Shown here: piece after piece, positions 37,581 to 49,900 of the stretch
How the letters are laid out: each line of letters starts with the position of its first letter
How positions within the stretch are numbered: position 1 is the stretch's first letter
Origin: Glandiceps talaboti
Lineage: Eukaryota > Hemichordata > Enteropneusta > Spengelidae
Direction: 5' to 3'
NCBI RefSeq assembly: GCF_964340395.1
Contig: NC_135561.1
Span: 19,305,240-19,369,239 of the forward strand
DNA: 64,000 bases
The notes under the pieces: generated by a model
Seen by the model: only the letters and a program-made list of their open reading frames with translations
What the model was told of the DNA's origin: nothing
Databases searched by the model: none
Position numbers and translations under genes: made by a program

Positions 37581-38579
37581 CGTGCCGAAAAACCCCCGAA
37601 ACGTGTCTCCGAAAAAATCCGTTTTGGCCACTTCTTTCGCCGTACGGCGAGGACAACAACCTGAAATACGGCCAAAGCCTTGTTGGGTGATTATAGCGCG
37701 AATGACGACATAATTCATTAGCATCTGAAAATGATAGCAATGCATTCGTTTTACTTTTTTGAAAATAATTAACTGATAGTTGATATTTTCAGCAATTATT
37801 ATTTACTTTATATTTTAGATATAATAATACTAAACATTAATGTTATTGGATTTTTCTTTAAAATAAAAAATGAAGAACACGATTTATTTTTATTTGAATT
37901 TGGTCTAGAAATCCGTGGCTGCTTATTTATTCATGTGAATAGTGCATTCTCATTGGTGCTTATTGCTGACTCACTCTTGCCAGAGGAAATGACAATAAAG
38001 CTAAAACGGAGCGTCAGCTTGGATGAAATCTTCAAAATTTTGGACAAATTCCTTCCGATTTAGTATGTATAATCTAAATTTATGGCCAATAATTAACTTC
38101 GTACAATAATATTTGGAAATTACAGCACGAGCTGAACAGTTGTTGTTTCTTGTAAGAACCAATCAAAATACGTTTACTGAATGAAATAAAATAGTCGCAC
38201 TTACAAGTACTTTACATTAACCCTCCGCAATTTAATATATCATGATATGGACGCGTGATATGGTACGTTGTGTAAAGTTATTGTAAATCGTAACACAAGT
38301 AAAGCACATGAATATCATGGTTTGTCTCGATATGAACATTGTTTTTGATTTATAAGTAGGCACTGCAACAATCAATATATTATACCATCTTGTTTTTTCT
38401 GTTTTCAGACATTACAATTACAAAAGCAGGACTACTTTACGTTCTCATTCTGGCATGCAACAGCGACGCCGATAGCACTCAGCTGATCCATCCAGATACA
38501 CGTGTGCTTAGGATTAATTTTCACTTGAAGAGGAAAATCGACACATTTACATTGTAGAGGGTGTACCGATTGTTGTAAA
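37581..38579. promoter_or_regulatory. Divergent promoter region: CLK kinase (-) and MRPL53 (+)
   Basis: A minus-strand donor GCACG|GTAAGAT at 37580/37581 matches a non-coding 5' exon for the kinase extending to roughly 37700. MRPL53 translation starts at 38580. Both 5' ends thus fall within about 0.9 kb on opposite strands. No TATA box is evident. The stretch is AT-rich and has no other gene. Confidence 0.4.
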
Positions 38580-41500
38580 ATGTCTCGAGCATTTGTTCGT
38601 GGTGTTACACTGAAAGCAGTGAAAAGTGTGCAAGTACAGTTTTGCCCCTTTGAACAACGCGTTAGATCAGCAAGGTATGTCAGCGTACAAGGGGGGGGGG
38701 GGGGGGGTTCTAAAAGTAAAACGATGAAGGGTGTTGTTTTGTTGGGGGGGGGTTATTTTGAAAAAGACAACTTGGAGGGGGGGGGTTAGGTTGGAAAACG
38801 AGAATAAGTGTCATTTTGGTGCCATGAAATGACTCCTGAACAACTATAATTTGTAAAAAAAAAAAAAAAAATTTAAAAATAATATACACTACAGTCTACA
38901 GAGTTGTATTTGATTCTGCACATTTGTATTGCATGTTTTACTGCAGTGAATAATACCACAACAAATGTATATGTACCATATGTAGCATTATCAGAAATTA
39001 GTTTATGATGCCTTCTGTCAACATTTGTAAAGACTGATTTTTATAGAAAGAGTTGTATTATCTGCAAGTAGTCCCCTATGGATTTTACACTGTGTACTTA
39101 GATACCCAGATGAATTACATGGGTTCATTTTGGAAAATGTGGTCTTTACTGAAAGGGTCACTTGTTAGACATCTTCCTTAGATGGTAACAGCAAGATCTG
39201 ATTAGATTTTGGTTAACATCATATGAATAATAATGGAGAATTAGCCTAATTAACGATTTCCAGTAATTAGACTATGTCTACAGATTCCAGGCTTCAAATA
39301 CTATATAATTTGATACATACATTTGTGATACCAAAGTGCATCTGTCCTGAAAATATTTTTGTATCATCCAGTAGAAATATTCCTAGCTCACTGTAGCACA
39401 CTCTCACTATATAGTCACCTGCTTGCAAATGGTGTTCTAGACTTAATTCATTCTGACTGTATATGTCCCTAAATACAAGGGCCATTGTCAGAATCGACTC
39501 CTGACTTACTCCATCTGCAAGCAGGACTAACTTTAATACAACAATCATAAACACTTGAAAGCTGGTCCAATGTCTGCAATATTCTATTTCAAAGTTCTGA
39601 AGAAAACGTGTGAGAGCAAATAAACAATATGGCTGTCACCCACCTCCCAATCATTTCGACACACTAAACAATATGCCTGAATCCATGTTTGCAACACTGT
39701 TGTACAGCCTTGTGGAGTCATGATGGGCAAATGGTTAGAGTGGCTGATTTGGAATCTGCAGGTTGCAGGTTCAAGCTCCATCGCTGCCATTTGTTTCTGA
39801 GTGGCTAAAGTCCTTGGGCAAGATTTGAACCACAACTGTGCCTCAGTTAACCCAGCTGTGTAATTGGGGACCTGGTAGGATAGAGGTTGCAATGTGAATG
39901 ATTTAATTATATGCGCTTATAATGGCTGCAGTGGATTGTATGCTCCCCAGGGAGTTGAAGTATAAAGGGCCATTGTGCTGCTATAGATCCAAGTCAGGGG
40001 TCATAATTGTAAAGTGCTTTGAACACAGAGTGGGAGAGTGCTATATATCAGACATTGCATTGGCCCCTGAGTAACTGTTTTAGCACTCAATAATCAAACC
40101 ATCCACTTGTTGTCTTGCAAGTCAGTTAGATTTTGATGAGAGATCTTCATGGTTAAGTTTAGGTTATGTGTCACTCAAACTTAGCCATTAAGATTTCCAA
40201 TACTTTGCTGACATCATAACTTATTGTGTGCACTGTAATATTTATTGTCTACGATACTGTTTAGAAGTTGACCTCTGTTGACCCTAATCTGCTCAAAAAC
40301 AGTGTTTTATTTCAGCATCCCGAAGTTTTGGGACCCCTAGGTGTGCATGCGTGAGTAGGAACTGCTTGAGAATGTGAGAATGATAGTTATAGTAATCTTG
40401 GGAGTTGTCTAAAGACCATTTTGGCATGAATCTCAGCATTACAACAAAGTCCCATTCTCTTTTTATTTGTCGTATACCCGTCTAAAACATTAATTTTTGT
40501 TTATTGTTTTCATGTTATGTGTGTTTCTGTCATTTCCTAGACAATTCCTGAGCTATATTGGTAATGAAAACATGAGATCTTCCAATGAGAAGTGTCGAAT
40601 TGAAACCAAGATAATGAACAACAAATCGGAACCAATAGTCAATATTACATTTGGTAAGTAGTACAGTGAAAAGACAGAGAACTGCAGTGACATGGTCCTA
40701 TCACTGGAACTGTAACAAGGTGTACATGTAGATAGCAAAAAATATTGCATAGATACGTTATCACTGTGACAAAGTGTAGATGGGAGGAAAGATCACATGG
40801 TCCCAGTCACTGTGTCACAAATTGACTGACAAGTCAGTGTACATGTATGGTCACATGGTCCCAGTCACAGTGTCACAAATTGGCTATGAGAAGTCAATGT
40901 ATGGTCACATGGTCCCAGTCACTGTGTCACAAATTGACTGTGACAAGTCAATGTTTGATCACATGGTCCCAGTCACAGTCGTGTCACAAATTGGCTATGA
41001 CAAGTCAATGTATGGTCACATGGTCCCATTCACTATGTCACAAATTGACTGTATGGTCACATGGTCCCAGTCACTGTCACAAATTGACTGTGACAAGTCA
41101 ATGTATGGTCACATGGTCCCAGTCACTATGTCACAAATTGACTATGGTCACATGGTCCCAGTCACTGTCACAAATTGACTGTGACAAGTCAATGTATGGT
41201 CACATGGTCCCAGTCACTGTGTCACAAATTGACTGTGACAAGTCAATGTATGGTCACATGGTCCGAGTCACTATGTCACAAATTGACTGTATGGTCACGT
41301 GGTCCCAGTCACTGTGTCACAAATTGACTGTGACAAGTCAATGTTTGGTCACATGGTCACAGTCGTGTCACAAATTGGCTATGACAAGTCAATGTATGGT
41401 CACATGGTCCCATTCACTATGTCACAAATTGACTGTAACAGTATGGTCTCATGGTCCCAGTCACTGTGTCACAAATTGACTGTGATAAGTCAATGTTTGG

Positions 41501-42614
41501 TCACATGGTCACAGTCGTGTCACAAATTGGCTATGACAAGTCAATGTATGGTCACATGGTCCCAGTCACTGTGTCACAAATTGACTGTGACAAGTCAATG
41601 TATGGTCACATGGTCCCAGTCACTCTGTCACTTTATTTGGTCATTTACAGTGGAAGTCCATGATGTATGGTTATATAATGTACATAATTACTTTGTCAAA
41701 GTTCATGGAATGTTCCGTTATCCTGTAGACATGTTTTCATGTGTGAAGTTTGTTTCTCTCACTGCATGTGGATGTCAGACATTGGATTTCAGTTGTGCAT
41801 ATTGCCATTTGTCAGTATTTTCAAAATAGGAAGCCATGATAAAATTGTTTTATAAATTGAAAATCCAAAGTAAGGCAAAAAAAGAAAAATTGTTGCTTGT
41901 CAGCGCACGTATCACTGAAATACCCCGCATCGTCTCCTTTTTTTTCCGGGTTTGTCCACTGGACCATCCCATGCATACTTTGTATATTGTACCATACGCA
42001 AACCAAGTAGTATGCATTCAAACAGATAATATGGCCATTATATGTCTTGACAACATGAGTCTATGTCATTTGCCATACAGTACTCAAAATATGAATCAAA
42101 ATGTTGAAAGTCGCCTTTACTCTTCCCAAATTTTCATAAACTGGTCAGGCAACAATATTCTCAATATTTTTTCTTTCAGCTAGAAATTAAACATAACCTA
42201 AGGGGTGTCACTTTTTTGTTCAATGATACCCCTTAGGTCATTTATATTTTCCTTGGCTGAATAAAGAAAACCTATTTGGGAATGATACATGTAGCTAATT
42301 GTGTATGTTGTGTGCATTCACAACTAATTAGTTGTAGATCATTATGCACATGTTGATATGTCCCGTTGAGGGCAGCACCAGCAAAAGTCCTTAGTTGAGG
42401 TAACTTTAATGTGAACTTTGACCCAGTTCCTCGGCACGTGTTTTTGTCGACAGTTCATCCTGTCAAAATCTTATTCATGTATTTTTATATCTCAACAGAG
42501 GATGGAAATCAACTATTGTTTAAATCCAGAAATCTTACAACGACTGAAATTTTGAAGAGATTTGTAGCAGAACTGAAAACAAATTATCCAGAAGTCTATC
42601 AAGAGGCACTCTGA
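38580..42614 (+). CDS. MRPL53: Mitochondrial ribosomal protein L53 (mL53), three exons, complete
   Basis: Exons 38580-38674, 40541-40653 and 42499-42614 (stop TGA 42612-42614) join in phases 2 and 1 to give 107 residues; human MRPL53 is 112. Recognition rests on the N-terminal KSVQVQFCPFE (human VKQVRVQFCPFE), the middle NENMRSSNEKC (human SEKVRSTNLNC), SEPIVNITFEDG (human SEPCVDVLFGDG) and the C-terminal LTTTEIL block. The thioredoxin-fold-like protein is a metazoan-specific part of the large mitochondrial ribosomal subunit. The basic N-terminus would serve mitochondrial import. The introns are packed with repeats: intron 1 holds a SINE, intron 2 a 54-bp minisatellite. The gene is divergent from the CLK kinase. 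Confidence 0.93.
39714..40052 (+). mobile_element. tRNA-derived SINE, copy 1 (diverged)
   Basis: About 85% like the copy at 45066-45430. The head has A-box-like TGGGCAAATGGTTAGAGTGG and B-box-like GGTTCAAGCTCC; the body has TGGCTAAAGTCCTTGGGCAA; the tail has GTAAAGTGCTTTGA and GTGCTATATA. It sits in intron 1 of MRPL53. Open frames across it on the minus strand are not genes. Confidence 0.85.
40790..41635 (+). repeat. 54-bp minisatellite in MRPL53 intron 2
   Basis: About 16 complete and partial units of ATGGTCACATGGTCCCAGTC followed by ACTGTGTCACAAATTGACTG and TGACAAGTCAATGT. Each full unit contains ATTGACT-6-AGTCAAT, a perfect 7-bp stem. The unit is 18 codons, so long open frames arise with no coding meaning. 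Variant units with TTGGCTATGAC alternate in part with TTGACTGTGAC units. Confidence 0.95.
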
Positions 42615-42765
42615 TCAGATGTATCCACTCATATTTGTATAGTAGACTGTATGATAAAGATACTGAGACTTGGAAGTTACGGTACTTCCAATGATATACC
42701 AAAACAAAGCTTGGTGTGGTAAAACCGAAGTACCATGTTTATTTTGTGGCCATTCTACATGACAA

Positions 42766-43085
42766 CAATCTGTGTGAGTGTCATCAGTTCTGTAATACTA
42801 CATCACAACATTTGTGAGAGTGTCATCAGTTCTGTAATACTACATCACAACATTTGTGAGAGTGTCATCAGTTCTGTAATACTACATCACAACATTTGTG
42901 TCAGTGTCATCAGTTCTGTAATACTACATCACAACATTTGTGAGAGTGTCATCAGTTCTGTAATACTACATCACAACATTTGTGAGAGTGTCATCAGTTC
43001 TGTAATGCTACATCACAACAATCTGTGTCAGTGTCATCAGTTCTGTAATACTACATAACAACAATCTGTGTCAGTGTCATTAGTT
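42766..43085 (+). repeat. 42-bp minisatellite downstream of the MRPL53 stop
   Basis: Seven to eight units of CATTTGTGAGAGTGTCATCA followed by GTTCTGTAATACTACATCACAA, within the likely 3' UTR. The last units vary (CAACAATCTGTGTCAG). The unit length is 14 codons, giving an artefactual open frame. Confidence 0.95.
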
Positions 43086-43512
43086 CTGTAATACTACAGT
43101 GTACCACACAATGTCTTCTGGATGTCATAAGGAAAGTGTAAACACATCGATGAGAAATCTCTGTTGACCACTGCGTACATTGTAACAACCCAAACCAGAC
43201 CCCCTAAAAATAACAAAATTAAAAAAATTTCCTACCTACCAACCCTGTTTTGAAATTGGGCCTTAGCGGAACCTCATAATTTTTTCTTTGGCCATAATTG
43301 ATACAACAAGGGGTATAAAGTATATCCTCAGATGTGTGTGTGTGTGTGTGTGTGTTTATACTGTTGCCATAGTATGTGTGTGTGTGTGTGTGTGTACTGT
43401 TACCATAGTATATGTGTGTTTAAGAGAAAACTAATTTTTGAAACCTGGAAATTGCGTCTTTTTAGGTAGACTTGCTGACGTTGTGAACTTGGGATTTTCA
43501 AATGTTGTTTTG

Positions 43513-43518
43513 AATAAA
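43513..43518 (+). terminator. Candidate polyadenylation signal for MRPL53
   Basis: AATAAA in TTTTGAATAAAACTAAGG, about 0.9 kb after the stop. The intervening sequence has the minisatellite, two TG runs (43332-43395) and, at about 43184-43300, a possible degenerate end of a family A element. From 43519 to 44590 I see only a CA run at 43804-43829. Confidence 0.45.
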
Positions 43519-44949
43519 ACTAAGGTAGTGTAATGTATGTGGTTTTGTTTGTCTTTTATTGGATAGAAATGTCTGGATGACTGAAATCCCAGTCCTTAAA
43601 GGGCCATGTTTCAATCCCAGGTCATTGCATTAATGTTATCTTTATGATTACTAGTATTTTGTTGTGGACCAACTTTTGTTGATGGAGTTTGATGATGGTC
43701 ACGAACCTGAAGAGCCATTCTAGCTTGTGGCAGATTATGCTCTTGCAAGAATGCATTGAAGTGACGGTTGTACACACTTCCATAGCCTAACGATAAATCT
43801 ATGCGCACACACACACACACACACACACAAATATATATATTACCAAATAACTAAATACAAATGAAAACTCACCCAGGTAATATATAAATTAAATTAAATT
43901 GAGGAATAGAAAGGTACACACACCAGGACGACCCACATAATCTACCAGTTGATACATTGGCTAAGCTGGCTAGAGCACTCTGACTAGTATTCAGGGGACT
44001 ATTACAGTAGGCTAGCTCCATCCATGTGCCCGTAATATGTCTTTCATCAGACTTGCAAGATCTGATTTCTTTCCTGGCACAAAGGTGACATCATATGGGA
44101 CATATGCATGTAGTTACTGCATAACTTATAAGCTGATACATAAAGTCTCCATTCAAGTGTCTACTGCATATTATCAGATATAAGCTATCTTTGAGACTTT
44201 GACCTTCAGGGTTAATTTATCAAAATCAAACCAACTCCTGCATATCACAAACACATTGTATTTACATATTGCCAATTTCTTATGAATCACGTTTACAAGG
44301 CATTATTATTGGTGCTATCACTTTGACTGAATAGCAGCCATGTTTGTAGTAAAAAACTCGCTATGTTGCTGTATAACTCAAAAACTGTAATACATAGAGA
44401 CTCCATTCAAGTATCTAACTCCCACATGATCACATGCAAGTTTTCTTGTATGACAGTAACCTTTGACCTGTACCTTGGCCTACGGGGTAGACCATTACTT
44501 GCATATTGCAGACACTTTGTCGCAATTGTGTTTGGTTAATTTCTTTTACATCATATCTATACATAATACAGAACCAGATAAACATACACATTAGGGAGCC
44601 TTCAGTATTTACAAGGGGGGAGGGCCAGAGGAGTTGGGGGTGGGTCACATTTTACAAACCTGTTCTTGAGGGAGGGTCATATTTTGCATTACAATATTTA
44701 GGGGAGGGTCTCATTTTACAATCCGTAGTTTTGTGACCAAATTGAAGATTAAATTATTGTAAATTGGTTTTGTGCGTTTTGAGATGAAAAAGTGAGATGA
44801 GCACTCAACATTTATTTTTACAAGTACTTTACATGCAAAAATACAATAATAAAACTACTTATATTGTAAGAAAATTGTTTTATAAAAACATTTTGAGTGT
44901 ACCATCTCACCTTATCACTCACACTTTCCGTGAATGTTGTTGTTAAAAT

Positions 44950-44989
<40 letters not shown>

Positions 44990-45065
44990 AGTTTTGAATG
45001 TCATAGAGAACACGGACAGTGATACATGTACTGACTCAAGTAGTACCAGTGAGTCAGATTAGAGT

Positions 45066-45430
45066 GGAGTCATGATGGGTGAATGGTTAGCGTGACCGGC
45101 TTGGAATCTACAGGTTGCAGGTTCGAGCCCCGTCGCTGCCTGCTGTTTGTTTCTGAGTGGCTAAAGTCCTTGGGCAAGATTTGAACCACGACTATGCCTC
45201 AGTCAACCCAGCTGTATAACTGGGGACCTGGTAGGATGTAGGTTGCAATGTGAAGGCTTTAATCCTATGCGCTTAAATGGCTGCAATGGATTGTATGCTC
45301 CCCGGGGAGTTGAGGAAGACTAAAGGGCCGTTGTGCCGTTCTGGTCCGAGCCAGGGGTAATAATTGTAAAGCGCTTTGAGCACGGAGTGGGAAAGCGCTA
45401 TATAAGAAACCAACATTATTATTATTATTA
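45066..45430 (+). mobile_element. tRNA-derived SINE, copy 2 (well preserved)
   Basis: tRNA-like head with A-box GATGGGTGAATGGTTAGCG and B-box GGTTCGAGCCC, an unrelated body, a tail GTAAAGCGCTTTGAGCACGG ... AAGCGCTATATAAG and a terminal (ATT)n. The flanking TTAGAGTG at 45058-45065 and about 45428-45435 is a probable target-site duplication. The tail resembles LINE 3' ends used for mobilisation. The superfamily of the body (CORE, Deu, V) is not settled. Confidence 0.9.
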
Positions 45431-45465
45431 GAGTGACACTGATAATGGCAATACTGAAGGTGAAA

Positions 45466-45572
<107 letters not shown>

Positions 45573-46133
45573 AATGATATCAGAGAACTTTTACAAGTGA
45601 CCAGATCAGACAGGTATGCACAACATGGAAAGCACGTTTTAGATACAAACTAGATTGTGTATGATTATACGAGAAAGGTAACTAGCCAGTCTTTTACTGT
45701 TTGTCACTTTATATGTACAAATATTGCTTTCTAAAACAGAGTTAAAATCATTTAATTTGTATGTATACATATAATGGGAATATTGATTAACGTTCAGTAT
45801 ATACAATTGTCATGGGGAGGGTCATGTTTTACAAAATGGGGCAAAGGGGAGGGTCACTTTTTACAAATGGAGAATTGGGGGAGGGTCATGTTTTATTTAA
45901 CAGCCCATGTGTGTTTTCCTCCGACCCTCCCCCCTTGTAAATACTGAAGGCCCCCTTAGATCTTCTATGCATACTTTTCATACCGTTTAATTTTGAGCTT
46001 TATATTGTATATCATTCTATTTTTCAGTACACAGGTATTCGTCGGACAGATTGCCTAAGATTATCTTGCCTATGCCTTTTGTCAAACAATTGTTAATCGA
46101 AACATCAAGGACTGTATTATTACTTTTGCTCTC

Positions 46134-46135
<2 letters not shown>

Positions 46136-46174
<39 letters not shown>

Positions 46175-46335
46175 ATGGGTGTATGTGTTTGTATGTGTTT
46201 TGTATGTATGTGTGTATGTATGTATATATGTATGTGTGTGTGTTTGTATGTATGTACATGCGTGTGTGTGTGTCTGTGTGTGTATGTGTGTGTGTATGTG
46301 TATGTGTGTATGTGTTTGTATGTGTGTATGTGTAT

Positions 46336-46381
<46 letters not shown>
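46136..46381. repeat. (TG)n / (TGTA)n compound microsatellite
   Basis: About 245 bp of TG and TATG repeats. The many Cys-Val open frames on both strands are artefacts. Between 46382 and 46975 nothing else is supported. Confidence 0.95.
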
Positions 46382-46385
<4 letters not shown>

Positions 46386-46975
46386 CATAACTTATTAGAT
46401 TCTTACTGATATATCCACAATATTTACACACAAAATATCAATGTTATGATTATAATTATGAAGTAAAATTGCCTTGTGGTAGTATTGGTGTATTGTCGAG
46501 TAAATGCGTTCATCATGGGTATGCCACCAAAGCTTTGAGTCGTGTTTGCATTGCCATTTGCATGTATGCATTGTGATATTACTGACAATAGATATATCAA
46601 CAGACTAACTGGTTACCCTGGGCAACGTGACAAAATACAAATAAAATGACACAAATAAACAAAGCATACATGGTACTTTTTATCTTAGAATCTGATACAT
46701 GTGTGATACTGTCATGCATGAAATATATATATAACGAGACTCGTTATATTTACATTTGGAGATTTATTGATGTTACAAAACATGAGAACTTTTTAATACA
46801 TGACAACATGCTCATAGATCTTGAAGAAGTGGGGGGATATGACCTAAATCAGATTATTTCAATCCTCAAGTGGTATCCGCCCCCTTTTTTATTAAAAAGT
46901 TATACAGTTTAGATACACCTACAACGTATAACAGACAAACTAAACTAGTCTAGCAAGTCAGTGAGTGCAGGAAAG

Positions 46976-49900
46976 ATGGAGTCCTATAAACTGACTGAAT
47001 TATCGGCTAGCGAAATTGGCAAATCTTCGTATAGTTCATCAACTGGACGGAAACTACAGAAAGGAAGTATTATCCTAGGAATTGCCATTTTTGCCGGCGT
47101 TGTTGCTATTGCTGTTGCCTTACCAATTGCACTAACAAACAACTCCACCGCTCCGAGGCCAACTCCCGAGTCATCTCCTGACACCGACCCTACCACTAAA
47201 GCAGTAAAAGATTCCTTGGAGCATGCAAAAGAGATCTTGAGAAAAGTTCCGCTGATTGATGGGTAAGTTGCTTATACGTTTCAAAAAGTACGATGTTGTA
47301 CAGCAGAAGGTGCAACCAAAGGGGCAGCAAGCTTCTGATTAATAATTATTTCTTTTTCTTTTTCTTTTATTTTGTGGTATAAAACTTGGTTTTGATATTT
47401 ATTTTCTATCCCTGACTATTTTGAATATTCACTATCGTATTGACTTAATAAAGACACCAAGTCAGTGTCCTTTCCTACATTAAACCCCTTATCCAAATGA
47501 AAACATTTCTCACCTTATAATTAGGGAGCCTTCAGTAATTATAGGGAGAGGGCCTGGGGAAATTCAGCCCTCCAGTCTGTTGCGTAAAATGTGGTCATTC
47601 CCCGATTCCATTTACGAAAATGTGGCCCTATCTCCATTTTCTTTCTCTAAAACATGGCCCCTCTGTTCAAATATTCCAATGGGTTAAAATGCTGTCAGAC
47701 GTGAAAAGGGACACGCGTCTCTCGAAATCATTGGTTAGGATTTTCCTAACGCTGCTACCACATTGACAATTTTAAAGGAATTAGTTATTTTACAGTACTG
47801 CCGCCATAGTGAATTTGTGTAAGGCATTGAATTAATTCCAGTTTTTGGATCTAATCGGCAGTGTTTGAGGCCAGAAATCCCAAACACTAAATGGATGCAC
47901 TGCCGACTGAAGGACCGAGGTCAACATTCCCACTCCACCATATTATCCCCAATATCTTTGCACACCGTTCCCCTTTACTCCTAGATGTGAGACTCACTCC
48001 TCTCCTCACACCACAGCTAACAATTGATTCACTTCATGGCTGTCAGCATCGATTTATCATGGCGGCCCTCCCCGAAAACGGATTTCCAAAATAAGACCTC
48101 GAATTAATTCCCAAGCCCCTGTGTAATTCCTGAAGGCTCCCTTACTAAGGTATAATTTGCAACTTAAAAGTTACACTGGCACTTTACCTCCCGCGTCTTA
48201 AATTCTGAGAGATCACCGAATAAACATACAATAGTATTCTGATGAGGAGTAATGTGTCCAATCTCACACTGGACCTGTTCATGTCTCTGGGCTCTTTATC
48301 TCTCTTTACGACTTTATTTGAATTTTTAGCACAATTGTGTAATGTTGTTTGAAATAGTGACCTAGGTGAGTGATTGCGAACAGTCAGGTGAACACTAAGC
48401 CCTTGGGTGACTACTAGTAACTGAGAAACAAATATAAAAGGAAGTTGACTACGTTTTCCTTCTCAAAATTTGAAATGAATAACAAACCATTTGAGGATTA
48501 TGAGACGAAAACAATCTTCCAAGGGACTGATGCAAGTCTAACCTCACTCCTAATCTGCATACAATTGAATGTTCATTTGGTTAAATTAAAGAGAGGAGTC
48601 AACCCAAAAATAGGTATGCCTTTCAATCATTCAACTAGGTATTCAATATGTTCTTGAACTTTTCAAATAAAATCGAACATATTAAAGTTTTAAGGACTTT
48701 GAAGATGGGCTAAGTACTATATGGTATATAGGTACGTTGAGCTGCCATTTCACCACAAAGGATCTGGAGGGATGACGTCATACCCTCCTAGTTTCAAGGC
48801 GTTCAAAACCCGAGTTCTCCGCTGTTTAGAGTTATCAGTTTTATTTCAAACAAGAAAATCATTGCTCTCTCTCTCCTATGGTGCAACCAACGAATTTGGT
48901 CGTGTAATTTAAAACATTTTATAAGACGGGGGAAATGCTTCTTTTCAAGCAGGAGGGGAACAACCCCGTCGATGTCTTTGCAAATGGAAGGATGTTTTTC
49001 ATTGAATCGGATCTATTTCCCATTCCCAAAGAGTAAAAGTTTTATTTCGCCATCATCAATATCTCCAATATTTAATTGGCAATTATTGTTACGTTCACCA
49101 AATACTTACGTGATTCATTATTCAAAATCGATCTTTAGTGTACATTTATCAATTTCAATATGACAATTATGTATACTAGACTGTTTACAAGTGTATTAAT
49201 CATGTTGACAGGTTAGTTTCAAGGTGACCTCGCCTTTCTTGTCATATCGATCGGGCTAGTAACTCCTGTGTCTTACACCCTTAAGATCGCAAATCCTGTT
49301 TGCCTTCATATTTTCATCTTATCTGTATCGGTCGATTGGGTGAACATTTTTGTGGTGAAATAAAACTTATTTTGTGTGTGATATTGATCAATTGACTAAT
49401 TGATTATTGTGGTGATATAAAACTGTTTTCTTCTTTCCCTGGCTACTTTTCTCTCTTTCAGCTGTATATAAATAATTCTCTCTTTATTGACTAAATAAAG
49501 ACATATTGTCCATTCTTCTCCGCTTATCTAAATCGAAAAATCAAATAATTGATCAATATCAAACACAAAATAAGTTTTATTTCACCACAAAATTGATCAT
49601 TCAATCCATCAATCATTCAACCAAATAATAAATCAATCAATTACATGCTCGCTGCGTCCTGTGGAGCAGTGGCGTTGAAGGCATTTGTTGTGGAAAATAT
49701 GGCGAGTACATTCAAATTACCATACCGTGGTGTACGGATGTGATTAGCAATGTTGACTCTTCGACAACAACGTTTACTGTTTAGGCAATTCAACCCACCG
49801 TAAAAATGGTATAATATTCTGAACATTACAATTTTGCTCTCTATTTGTTTGTAAACATTAAAGACACAACGACCTGCCTGGTGCAGTACGTGGACGATGG

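Noticed and set aside
39769-39785. tRNA gene suggested by B-box-like sequence (also at 45118)
   Set aside because: The sequences do not fold as full tRNAs and are followed by a conserved SINE body and tail, so they are SINE heads.
39584-39892. 102-residue minus-strand frame in MRPL53 intron 1
   Set aside because: It crosses the SINE at 39714-40052 and has no independent support.
40780-41829. Open frames of 132-210 residues with repeated His-Met-Val-Pro-Val-Thr
   Set aside because: Produced by the 54-bp (18-codon) minisatellite in MRPL53 intron 2; no start context, splice support or homology.
42735-43058. 107-residue repeated frame with Ile-Ser-Ser-Val-Ile-Leu-His-His
   Set aside because: Produced by the 42-bp (14-codon) minisatellite after MRPL53.
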